Of a stretch of DNA of 64,000 bases, positions 9,638-20,661 are shown in pieces. The DNA is taken from NCBI RefSeq assembly GCF_040954835.1, contig NC_090698.1, positions 1,982,501 through 2,046,500 on the forward strand. Direction: 5' to 3'. Below the pieces are notes generated by a model that saw only the letters and a program-made list of their open reading frames with translations, did no database searches and was not told the DNA's origin. The stretch comes from Lepisosteus oculatus. Lineage: Eukaryota > Chordata > Actinopteri > Semionotiformes > Lepisosteidae. Numbering within the stretch: the first letter of the stretch is position 1; each line of letters starts with the position of its first letter. A program made the position numbers and the translations under genes.

Positions 9638-11686
9638 ATGCTTTGTATCCTGTGTCTGCTCCTGGTTCCAGTTTGTGCCTGTGTGGAATGCCCCAGTAAC
9701 TGCACTTGCTCTTCGAATGACACCCTGTCATGTCAGGAAGGAAAGCTCTTGGAAATACCTCGTCTGCCAGATGATGTAAAACACCTCTATGCCCAGAGCA
9801 ACCTCATACGAGCACTCCCAGTCGAGGGGATGGATGACCTCTATTCCTTGGATCTCACTCACAACCATATCAACTTTTCAGGCCTTTCCTCCCTTCCAAA
9901 CATGAGGAATCTTTGCAAACTGATCCTCAGAGGCAACAAACTCAGTCTCCTGCCCCCTGGTCTTCTCAGAAACCTCTCGAATCTAAAAGAACTGGACCTC
10001 ACAGACAACAACATCACTTCCTTGCCTCCAGGTTCTCTTCAGGGATTGCACGCCTTGGATACCCTCTTCCTAAGCCTGAATAATATCAAGATCCTGCAAT
10101 CTGGAACATTGCAAGACACCCCAAAACTCTCTGTTCTGCATCTGAGCAACAACAATATTGAGGAACTAGAAGCAGGATTCTTCAATAGCACAGGAAACTT
10201 AACAAATCTCATCCTGTCCAACAACAAACTTCACATCTTAGAGAACGACTCATTCGCTGGTGCTGCAAGCCTCAGGGTGCTGGATCTTAGTGGTAATAGA
10301 TTTGTTTCAGTCCCTGTGGTTGCTCTTAAACATCTGTCCAGGCTCCAGAAGCTTTTCCTACAAAAGAACCAGATCCAGACCCTTCCTGAGGATGCTTTTG
10401 CTGGACTGGGGTTTTTGCAGGTACTGGATCTAAGCAAAAACCCTCTGAGCTCCCTCTCAGCACATGCTTTGAGCAATCTGACCCAGCTGAGGTATGTGGA
10501 TTTAAGCTTCAACAAGCTAAAACGTCTCCCTTCTGCACTGTTCCAAGATCTGAGCAGTCTGGAGAAATTGGACCTATACAACAATGGCCTGGAGTCTCTG
10601 CCTGCAGATATATTCCAGAGCCTACATGCTTTAAAGGAGCTTCACTTAGACAGCAACAACATCTCCCACCTGCCTTCTGATATCTTTCGAAGAATGACCA
10701 AGCTTGTAGAGCTGCAGCTGGACAACAACGTCCTGTCTGAACTTTCACCGCTCCTGTTCCTCCACCTCACTGAGGTTAAGTCTCTCTACCTCGACAACAA
10801 CGCCTTGTCTGGGATCCCTGCCACCCTTTTCAGTGGCCTCCAGAACCTCAGAGAGCTACAACTGGACCACAACAACCTGAAGTCCTTCCCGTCCTCCAGC
10901 TTCAGTGATCTGATAAACCTGCGCAGCCTCTGTCTCAATAATAATCACCTCTCCACCCTGTCCCCCGGTTTGTTTAACAGCTTGAAGAGCTTGAAGAGCT
11001 TGGACCTCAGCAACAACCACATGACGAGGATTCCACAGGGGCTCTTCAAAGGCCTCAGAAGCCTGAAGCACCTCCATCTAGAAAACAATCATCTGGCCAT
11101 CCTGGCACCAGGAGACTTTGAAGACTTGGTCAACCTCAAGGAGCTACAGCTGAGCTTCAACCGCCTCTCAGAGCTGACACCGGCGGCTTTCCACAGCCAG
11201 GGGAAACTCAGAAAGCTCCTTCTCCACAACAACCAGCTGGACTCCCTGCCCGACCACATCTTCTCCAGCTTGGCCAGCCTGAAGGACCTCGACTTGGAGA
11301 GGAATTTTCTTGGGCGTCTGCATCCTGAGGTCTTCCAGAAGCTCAGCCACCTTCAGGTCCTATTCCTGAAATCCAACCGCCTCAAGAGCCTGGTCGACGG
11401 CACTCTGTCACCTCTGTTCTCCCTGAAAAGGATCTACCTGGACGGAAACCCTTGGGATTGCTCCTGCCCCTCTATCATGTACGCCAGTCACTGGATCCTC
11501 AATCATTCCAGGCTCCTTCAGGATCAACCCACCTGCTCCGATTCCCAGACGCCGTTGTCTGAAATCGCCACAGCCCCTCTCATGTCTTCCCCCCACTGCT
11601 CGGGCGTGGCGTCCTCTCACGTCAAGTCCTCTCGGATGGTGGCAGGACTGTTTGCTGTGTTTTGTGGTTTCCTTTTGTTAATATGA
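9638..11686 (+). CDS. Leucine-rich-repeat surface/secreted protein (GP5/LRRC15/CPN2/IGFALS-like), single coding exon
   Basis: The 682-residue frame starts at an ATG with A at -3, 12 bases after a strong 3' splice site. Residues 1 to about 15 form a hydrophobic signal peptide. Cys18, Cys22, Cys24 and Cys32 form an LRRNT cap. From Leu68 to Leu596 the motif LxxLxLxxN recurs every 24 residues without any insertion or deletion, giving 22 units plus a degenerate one near 47-67. The LRRCT cap starts at NPWDCSC (604-610), with further cysteines at 633 and 654. The tail has small residues at 655-660, then a 16-residue hydrophobic end (667-682) with no cytoplasmic part, as in GPI signals. N-glycosylation sequons include N112, N125, N183, N187, N203, N280, N341 and N622. 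Members of this family act outside the cell in adhesion or protein binding. The array is longer than I recall for GP5, LRRC15 or CPN2 and nearer to IGFALS. Orthology is not settled. Confidence 0.95.
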   Translation: MLCILCLLLVPVCACVECPSNCTCSSNDTLSCQEGKLLEIPRLPDDVKHLYAQSNLIRALPVEGMDDLYSLDLTHNHINFSGLSSLPNMRNLCKLILRGNKLSLLPPGLLRNLSNLKELDLTDNNITSLPPGSLQGLHALDTLFLSLNNIKILQSGTLQDTPKLSVLHLSNNNIEELEAGFFNSTGNLTNLILSNNKLHILENDSFAGAASLRVLDLSGNRFVSVPVVALKHLSRLQKLFLQKNQIQTLPEDAFAGLGFLQVLDLSKNPLSSLSAHALSNLTQLRYVDLSFNKLKRLPSALFQDLSSLEKLDLYNNGLESLPADIFQSLHALKELHLDSNNISHLPSDIFRRMTKLVELQLDNNVLSELSPLLFLHLTEVKSLYLDNNALSGIPATLFSGLQNLRELQLDHNNLKSFPSSSFSDLINLRSLCLNNNHLSTLSPGLFNSLKSLKSLDLSNNHMTRIPQGLFKGLRSLKHLHLENNHLAILAPGDFEDLVNLKELQLSFNRLSELTPAAFHSQGKLRKLLLHNNQLDSLPDHIFSSLASLKDLDLERNFLGRLHPEVFQKLSHLQVLFLKSNRLKSLVDGTLSPLFSLKRIYLDGNPWDCSCPSIMYASHWILNHSRLLQDQPTCSDSQTPLSEIATAPLMSSPHCSGVASSHVKSSRMVAGLFAVFCGFLLLI

Positions 11687-12367
11687 AAGCTGATCATGTT
11701 TTTAAACAGTTTGTATTCTTACTTGACTTAAAAACGTTAGCTTGGTGTCTTTCAGCATTTTTCACATCAGTACCTCTTCTCATTCATGGAATTCCTTTTT
11801 GTTTCGCCAGCTGGGGACACACTTTTTCTGCCAAGGAAGAATTCTGAATTCACATACAGTAGCAGCGATTTAGCAGAACATAATCAGGACACTGCGATCA
11901 GCAGAGCTGAAAAATTAGCCTGTGAACGTCTGTCACTGGGATCACACCCTGGTCAGGTTAGAATGCATTTATTCAATTTAGACATTTTAAACCACAGGAC
12001 GACACCTGTACCCAGACGGGGAAAATGAGGAGTTGCAGACAGGAACAGACAGTTCAGTTTATTCTGATCCCACACCTGTCCAGCCCTACATCTTTTGAAG
12101 ATTTACAGGGATGAACAGGAGGCTTAGCACCAACTCATCCCTCACTGTCATCACCACAGCTCTGCTGGTGCTGAGGGTGATGCATGGATCTCTGCGTGCC
12201 AGGAGAGGAGAGATTCCTGACCTAGTAATCATGTCCTGTGTGCAGGTGCTTGGGAAATCCCAGTGGGAATACTTGCTTAGCTGGTGAAGTACGATAACAA
12301 CATCAGAAGCAGACTGATAGGCATCATCAGATTCATTTAGGAATGATCTAGGTGTGAGTTCAATAAC

Positions 12368-12373
12368 AATAAA
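12368..12373 (+). promoter_or_regulatory. Candidate poly(A) signal of the LRR gene
   Basis: This is the first canonical AATAAA I see after the LRR stop codon. It implies a 3'UTR of about 0.7 kb, ending just before a dispersed repeat. The assignment is by position only. Confidence 0.35.
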
Positions 12374-12429
12374 TGAAACTGGAAAACAAATGTTTAACAG
12401 TAATCACATGTTACATAAACCCATTTGTG

Positions 12430-12745
12430 TACATAAACCCATTTTCTCACCGCTTTATCCAGTACAAGGTCACAGGGCAGCTGGTGTTCATCCCGATCCT
12501 GGCAAGCAACAGGGTACGAGACAGGACACACCCTGGACGGGACACCAGTCCATCGCAGGAAGAGACACAGATATACACACTCACATCAGGGCCAGGTTTC
12601 CCAGAAGCAAATTAACCCACCTGTTTGTCTTTGGACTGTGGGAAGAAACTGGAGCACCTAGAAGAAACCCATGCAAACATGGGGAGAACATGCAAACTCC
12701 ACACAGACAGCAGCCCAGGCCCAGAACTGAACCCAGGGCCCAGTT
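12430..12745 (+). repeat. Dispersed fish repeat, copy 2 (most complete)
   Basis: The order of blocks is CGCTTTATCCAGTACAAGGT, GACACCAGTCCATCGCAGG, GTCTTTGGACTGTGGGAAG, GGAGAACATGCAAACTCCAC and GAACCCAGGGCCC. This is the longest of the family copies in the window and lies in or just beyond the LRR gene's 3' end. Confidence 0.75.
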
Positions 12746-15700
12746 TTTATAAAATATTTTTTTAATTTATCAAACATATTTGAACACCTATAATTTACAC
12801 CTGAAAATATAAACATCTGTAAAAAGGTGTGTATAAACCCCCTAACGCACACATCGGATCTTTTGAACAGTTCTCCTTAATCAGGCTCAACACCTGTACG
12901 TGGACTGAAGTGAAATAGCCTTACTCTGTGTTTCGATGACTGTGGTTCAAAAACAGACAGTACCATTGAACTTCCTGTCCCTAGTCACCTCACAAGAATT
13001 TTCCTTTTTAAAGTAGGTCAAATTTTATCTTTATAATAAACGTGCTAGTTAAATGGTTGTGTCGTCCAAAGACGGGGGATTTTTTTTAAAAACTTGCTTT
13101 ACGCATAAAAAAGGCACAGCATTTAAAACAATGTTAAATTTTTGTTACTATATTGTATCTGTTATTTTTATGGTAATTGTTTTTTTCTGCTTTTTTTCTT
13201 CTTTTGATTTTTTTAGACAGTTTAATATGTAAGCAATAAAGAATATGTATGTTTGCAATAAAACAGCCACGTTTACCTCTAAAAACTGTACTTTCTGCCT
13301 TTTTTAAGTTATCCCATTTCCTGAAAAATACTTGAAATTTAATTTTAACGAAAACTGAAGTACAATTTGAAGTTTTCATGCTGAAAATCCTCCAACATTA
13401 ACTATCTTTCAAAGGCTGAGAAAGCCTTGTCTTACAGTAAGATGTGATCTGGACAAATGTAGGTCACCTACTAGAATCAAAGCCATCTAACTTACAAAGC
13501 CATTAAAACTGACTTGAGGCATTTACATCATCAATACTGTGAGACATCTTAAAGAAGAGAAGTATTGTGTAACAAAATCTCCCAACTCTTTTTTGCTATT
13601 TTCTTCAGATGGTCTCAAACTCAGTTTTTGGTGGGTCTAGTATCTTTTGATCTTTGTTTCAGCCTTAATTAAAACAGTTATTTTAATTAATTTCTTTACT
13701 TAAGACCCATAACCTCCTCCTTCTGAAAGGTACAGCTCCCAGGAAAAACACATCAATGTCTGGCCAGATGTATTACAATTCTGCATTTAATGACATAACA
13801 AGACCAACAAGGTAACTGAGATCCTGGGTAGAACAATGACCAGGAGACCCCAATTCTTGTCTTTGAAATGCTGCATGACATCTCCAGGGGAAATACAGAT
13901 GAACTACAGCTCAGCCCACATAATGTCAGGAGATAGCCACTAGGTGTCCCTGTTTCACCTAGAATCAGACATTGTACTGTATGTGATTCGTCTGCTGAAC
14001 ACAAACAGAAAGAGAAGAGTGCAAACTAAAATGATCAAATTAAGTGGCAAATAGGTCATCTTGATCCACTTGAAGGCACTGACAGAGACTCAGCCTTCGT
14101 GAGACTACTATCACATTGTACATTTTCTATTTTTAGAAAATGTGCATTACTTTAGTAACCATTGTAATTGTGTATTGGTAAAGGCCAGAAAGAGGTGCTG
14201 GCCTTTAAGTAATGTCAACAGTGAGGAAATTCACAAAGCAGTCAAATATTTTTTCAGACTCAACAGGCGGGAGATGCTGACTACCGTAGATGTCTAAGAC
14301 GAAGAGCTCTGGTTTTAGGACAGAGGACTGGGTTTGGGGTCTTCTTGACGGCTCCTCACTGGGCTGATGGCCCTGGGAGCCCCGCGATGACCTCCTGTCA
14401 CGACCAGGAAGGACACCGCAATCTAAATGACATCTCTTCTGCTATTTCTGCCCCCAGAACACGTCAGAGAGGCCCTGCAAAGATAAACAAGGGAAGGGGT
14501 TCGGTCTCTGTGCTCTGCCTGTAAACACAGAGGAGCCTGCGTTTGTCCTCTCCTGGGACCTGGCGAGAGCGTTGCACACACTGGCTGCCTCCAGAGCAGT
14601 GGAGGAGGTCAGGCTGGCAAGACGGCGCAGCTCGGTCTGGCCACAGGGGACTTTACCGTGTAAAGAAACCGAGTAACTTTCCATGCCCAGAAATGTGTGC
14701 TTGGAAATTCTGCCGAACAATCACACGGCTCTTTCTTCACAGTTTAAACGTTTAAAATCGATTCCTGCTTCCTCTTCCTGCAAAACACTGAAGAATTCAT
14801 GTTTAAATATATTAACTGGCACACAAACATTGCAAAAATATTTAGACTACAAGACTATTTTTGGATGGTATATAGACCATGAACAGGCTAGAACGCCTAA
14901 CTCCGTTATGAGTATGTTCATGTGCATTCTGGTCTTGCACCTGCTGTTTCCTAAAAAAATACACTACATTTTACCATCCTAGAAGGTTTACAATCTCTTT
15001 AATTTTCTCGCACGAGAAGCTGGCTTTAAAAACTTCAATCTCAATGCTTTTTTAACATTTTTCCTGTTCCTGCTGTGGATCTTTCGAGACAGGGAAGAAA
15101 AGAAGACGGTACGCTCTTGATCAAATTATATGTTTCTGCTTTAAATATATTTTTTACAGCGACTGTTGATTTGTTGGTTCAGAAGTAAACATGCCCCTTG
15201 CTGTCTGAGAGCGAGTCCTGTTTTTGAGGAGTGTTCACAAAAATCACAAAAGGGGAAGGGAGCGAACCACTCAACTGTCCTTTACACTGTTTGCTGTTTA
15301 TTGCTGCTCTTTAATGGAATATCCTCTGCTGGAGGTTCAGACTGTGACCTGGCCTGCTCTGTGTCTGGGTGATAAGACAAATGATCCAGGAAAAAGTGGA
15401 GTTTTATTGCTGTCTGGGGGGGGGTCTCCAAGAATTGGGAAGGGTCGTGTCTCCTACCTCAGCTGACTCCACCACTAAGGAGTCACAGCAGGGCAAAGAT
15501 GACCAAGGGGGTGGGCTGCTGCCACAGAGACAGATGGACTCGACGCTCCGGGGACTGGAAAAACAAACAGAAACGAAATGTACATGTCCCATACTGATTC
15601 TCCCACACATTTTATTTGTTCCTTTGCCTTAACTGTTTGTGCAGCCCCACCTATGACTACATTTTAAGAAGGCAGATTGAAATTAATCTTTGATTTTGAT

Positions 15701-16756
15701 TGTTATTTAGTTAATAAATGGGAGTTAAAATAAGACCTACACAGATTTTTTTTTGTTTCGACGATGTTTAATGAGACTTTTTCTATTTGACCCTTTTCAC
15801 ATTAAAATTCATCTACCTTTGGAACAGCCCAAATTTCCGGTTTTTCCCTGCCGTTGAAAAAAAAAAAAATTTTCACTTGTCCTGTGTGAGCTGATCATGT
15901 GTCTTTCTGAAAAAGTTCTAGGTCAGATCAGGTGAGCAGATGAGTCACATCTCGCTCAGGTGGTTTTCTAAATCACTTTTGTGGTGGAAAAACTAGTTCA
16001 ATCTGCCTGGTGGCTTCCTTGGGAGACCACTGGGAATTCTTATCCAGCTTGTCGGGAGTCTGCATACTTACAGGCACCACCACCTCTTGTGAGCAGACAA
16101 CACTGCAGGGGACAATTTCAACATGATTTTGTTATTTGGGTAACATGCCTTCGCCAAAGATGAGAAAGGTTTATTGCTGGCTTCCTTCAGGAAGAGGCTG
16201 AGAGGATGAGATCCTTGGGCCTCTTATCTCCCTGTAACCACACGCACTAGAGGGGACAAAGGATCTGCCCTATTTAAAGACCCTTTTGGGCAGGGGGCTG
16301 GAAGATGTGCCTGACTGCTGCAGCCCGAAAGAGACGAGCAGTGAAATGTGAATGTGACTGTTGCAAGCACGTTCTCTGCATTTGACCCACCACCAGCACA
16401 CCCCTCACGCTCACACGTGAAAAGTGAATATACAGGGGGTGGGCATCACATCCTCGTCTAAATGTGGTATATTTACAGAAATCGCATCCTGATCGGATAG
16501 TCGCATGCAGTGGGATCGCCCTTCTGTGACAGAAAAAAACAGGAAAGAGAGTATATTCTTGATATCAGGCTCCTCCACTGACTGTGCAGTCAATGACCAC
16601 CACACTGGCTCTGTAGTCCATGACCGCCTTCAAGCCTGATAAAGGCATCGCAGCAGTAGGTACAGTGTGGGTGTGTGTGTCTGTCACATACTCACATGCA
16701 TACATGTATTACTCTTCCCAAGGTGAGTAGAAAAAGTACATGGTTCTTGAATCCAC

Positions 16757-16761
<5 letters not shown>

Positions 16762-16810
<49 letters not shown>

Positions 16811-17090
16811 TGCTTACACTTATATAGCACTTTTCTGGACACTCCACTCATGCTTTACAGGTAATGGGGATCCCCTCCACCACCCCCAGTGTGCAGCCCC
16901 ACCTGGATGATGCACCAGTACACTCCCCACACACCAGGTCACAGTGGGGAGGAGAGCAGAGTGATGAAGCCAGTTCAGACATGGGGATTATTAGGAGGCC
17001 ATGCTTGGTGAGGGCCAATGGGAAATTTGGCCAGGACACATGGGTGAAACTCTTACTCTTTTCAAGAAACACCCTGGGAGTTGGCTGGTA
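16762..17090 (+). repeat. Dispersed repeat beginning with (TAA)n, copy 2
   Basis: A TAA microsatellite (about 16764-16810) leads into TTGCTTACACTTATATAGCA and the same body as the copy at 4.0-4.26 kb, ending near AAACTCTTACTCTTTTCAAG. Both copies carrying the triplet array at the same end suggests it is seeded by the element. Confidence 0.7.
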
Positions 17091-17587
17091 TGTTTTTTGG
17101 AAATGTTTCTAGAAGACTTTTTGGGGGGGGGGATTTAAATATTCTTGGCTCCCCCTAGTTAATTTACAGGAAGAAGAACAGTACCCCGATGGCAAGTATT
17201 TGGAAAAGCCAAACAATTTTTTTCCCCTTTATAAAAATCCCAGAAAGTGGCTGAGCAAACACTACCGGAGAACAGCAACAAACGTTTCCTGAATAAGGAG
17301 AGAGGAGAGGGAGGTGGGGTCCGCTGTACCTTTAGATAAGAGAGATCTGATCTCGCCTCCCTAACCCTGGTTTTCACTTCATGTCAGCCTCCTGCAACAC
17401 ATCTTCCTGGCTGCGTGGCAACAGTAGCCAAACCAGCTCAAGTGCACAAAGTGGCAGAAGGTGAGGCCCTGTGGCCATGTTTCCGACACAGACAGCCTGC
17501 CAGTTGCCACTTCCTCCAGGGCTGGTTGTTCACCACTAAGTGCTGTGTTCCTGACCAGGATTACAGTACATTACCCTCCTACATCTT

Positions 17588-17872
17588 AGGGCAGTGCGGT
17601 GGCTCTGTGGCTCAGGATCTCCGCCTGTGGCTGAAAGGTTGCTGGTTCGTATCCTGTGGCTGGCAGAGGAATCTCTGCTGGGCTCCTGAGCAAGGCCCTT
17701 CACCCCAGCTGCTCCAGGGGTGCTGCACAATGGCTGACCCTGCGCTCTGACCCCCAGCTTCTCTCCCTGTCTGTGTGTGTCTCATGGAGAGCAAGCTGGG
17801 GTATGCGAAAAGACAGATTCCTAATACAAGAAATTGTATAAGACCAATAAAGTGATCTTATCTTATCTTACA
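17588..17872 (+). mobile_element. tRNA-derived SINE copy B
   Basis: Same family as the copies at 3.6 and 35.8 kb, here on the plus strand. The B box reads GGTTCGTATCC, close to the pol III consensus. The 3' end is ATAAAGTGATC followed by a short TTATC repeat, the usual tail of this family. Confidence 0.8.
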
Positions 17873-20480
17873 CTGGCTACCAATACAATCCAGAACTGGA
17901 ATTGTGCACCCCTGAATTAACAGTGAATCAAAACAAACAACATTCAACAGAACAACTTGCGCCTGTAATTGAGAGGCTTCCCAGAAGCCTCTAGGAAAAC
18001 CCCCATCGAATTGTGTAAAAAATCCACACTTGCATCGATGGATTTGCTCAGAGAGCACGAATCAGATCAGTGGACCCGGTTTTTCTGCTTTTAACTGTAG
18101 TAAATTGATATATACATAAATAAACGCATACGTATTATTTGAAATTACAAGTAATAGTCCATCAGATGGCTCTACCCCATTTTCCTAAGTTGTAGGAGTC
18201 ACCCGGCTGTTATAGTTTTGGTGCCAGAAGGCGAGGGAGAAAACCGGGAAGAACTGGGGAGCTGGAGGTCAGTTGAGGAGAGCTGGCGTGACAGTGAGAT
18301 GTCGGATCGGTAGGGTAATGTTCTGTACAACCCAACCTTACTTTAATATATAGTCCATTGTTCCACACCCGCCTCCATGTCATTCTTTGCTTCATGTGAA
18401 GATACGACATTAACATTGAATGATTAAAACAATATTGTTCTTTATTGCAAACATGGACTGTAGCTGTTTTATGTTTAATCTTATTTGGATTTCTTGACAT
18501 GCAGCTCCTCTGCCCATAAAAGGCTAAAAACGTCTCTTTGACACAATCTCCATTTCACTTTCCTGGACAAAATCACTGCTTACTGATCCAAAGTGAAATT
18601 ATACCCTTTGTAAATTGGTGGTTTATTTAAAACCAGGTGGGTTGAGGTTATCAGCCTTGATAGCGGTGAAGCAGTCACTCTGGTGTTGTGCAACTGCCAA
18701 GTTATTGTTCCTTGCAAAAGTGATTTAACATTGAAATAACCAGAAACACCTTGAAGTTCATTTCTGTTTGTTCAATTTGGGAACAGCCACGTTGCCTCTG
18801 TCATGCTCTGCTTGCGTGCTTGTTGTCCGTCTCCCTGAGGCGCTGTCGGAGCAACAGGAGTAGGGATGGGGTGAAGTGAGTTGCTCTTAGTGGCACGTAA
18901 AAATGAGCCACTTGCAGATTTTGCCCAGCCATTCAAAAATGTTGACATTTCGAATTAAAAAAACTCAGAATCTTTCAAAACGTGAACATGGGGTGTCTGG
19001 CTGAATCTGGTTAATGACACTTCCTCCCAGACAGGCAGGTTCTGTGCTGTGTAGACTGAGCCCAGGCAGCGCTGCACAGCTCTCTCGGAGGCAGTGAAAG
19101 GAAAAAAGGGAACCGAGTGTGACTTTCCATTCCTAACTATGGCAGCATCACTGGGATAGTTCATCTCTGTTCCTGGTGTCTCTTGTTGCTGGAAAATGAC
19201 TGAAACCAAGAGGGAAATCCTAGATCCTATCCTAGAAGGTTCCCTGATCCTTGGGATGCGAGTCTTAACCTCCGGCAGTCCTGCCCAGTCCACACGTCCA
19301 CTGCTGGACACAGCACAGTAGAAATCGCAACGACCAGGAAAGCATCGTTCTACCTCTGAGACATGGCAGTGGATATTTCATGAGGAGTCGGGGAGGGGGA
19401 AACGGTTGATAGGGGTGTTAAAAAACAGTTTAAAAAAGAAGTTAAATTGTAATTAGAAATCTTGGCACCGTCCAGCGAGAGTTCCCCTGAAGTACACAAG
19501 AAATAAGCAGCGAGTGAGGATGTCCGTTTGTCCACCCTGTTTTGAAGCCAAGCTGCGGCATTTTAATGTTCTTGTGATAGCGCTATCGTTGCTCTCTTCC
19601 CCTCCCCTATTTATAGTGTCTCTTCTGGAGTTGTTTTGGCCAATCCAGGAAATGGCCCCTTTTCCCACCTCCTGGTGTTATTGCTGACTGTGTTTATATA
19701 AGCCTTCTTGCTGGCACGGCCTATCGGAACGGGCATGAGCTGCTGTGCAGTCAGCTCTAAAGCACTAGGCATAGGGCCTCATGGTGCACAGGGAACAGCC
19801 TGCATCTTCCCTGCTCCGGGCTCTTAACTGATGTAACAGATGACACCTCACCTTAAGAACCCTCATTGTTCTTAGCTCCGATGTCAAGCCTGTACTGGGA
19901 GCAGAAGGGCTGTCAGGAGAATAGGTTTCATGGCTGATCCATCTCGAAGGTCTGGATTAATTGAAGACTTCTTCCCACTTGCAGATCACAAATGATAAAC
20001 ATGGAAGTGCCAGCTGGCCCAGTTAGGCAGCAGAGTGCTGAGTACGGCTCTAGAATTCCTACCAAAAGCGCCCTGCGGTTGTAGCTATAGGCAATATACT
20101 TTAACCCCAGCAGCTCCAATGCACCCAGTTGTATAATGTGAACCAGCATCAAGGAACACCTTGTGCTCGACTGGAGTCTCACCCAAGATACAGACATCAT
20201 GTACTTTCTGACTGTCTAGTTCTCCAGACACCAGGATAACCTCTGGCCCACTGTGGCGCTAGTCAAAAATGAACTTTAACCTTCTGTTTTCTTCGCTAGA
20301 AACGTCCTGCTTTTTACCCAATAGTTGCCTTCCGCCAAAACAGTAGCTTTTCATTAAACTAGACCTCCTGTCTCCAGGTTTTAACAGGCACATCCGAGTC
20401 ATTCATTATTTCCTATTCCCCTCAGAGAACAAGGTGTGTTTGTGTTTAAAACTACATTACGGTTCCTATGTAAAGCAGGA

Positions 20481-20661
20481 GTGTCCAGTCCTAGTCCTGG
20501 AGAGCCAGAGCGACTGTCAGTTTTCATTCCAACACACCTCCTAACAAGCCAAACCACTTGGTTACTGGTTTACCTGGAGCAGTTTCATCAGCTGCTCCAA
20601 GATATTCAGGTGCTGCTGCTTTCAAGAGACCTAGAGAACCTCAAGGACCAGGACTGGACAC
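20481..20661 (+). mobile_element. Short inverted-repeat element (MITE-like)
   Basis: The 181-base segment begins GTGTCCAGTCCTAGTCCTGG and ends with the near-complement AGGACCAGGACTGGACAC, forming terminal inverted repeats of about 18-20 bases. The inside is non-coding. This is the structure of a non-autonomous DNA transposon; the family and target-site duplication are not resolved. Confidence 0.6.

Larger units (their letters stand above)
11687..17587. other. LRR 3'UTR and intergenic DNA
   Basis: The first 0.7 kb is probably 3'UTR. The remainder has the repeats listed at 12.4 and 16.8 kb, poly-T/A-rich DNA, and no supported gene. A run near 15405-15425 is G-rich. Confidence 0.55.

Noticed and set aside
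17588-17872. Candidate tRNA gene from A- and B-box motifs
   Set aside because: The boxes belong to a SINE of about 290 bases with two other copies in the window; no tRNA cloverleaf can be drawn.
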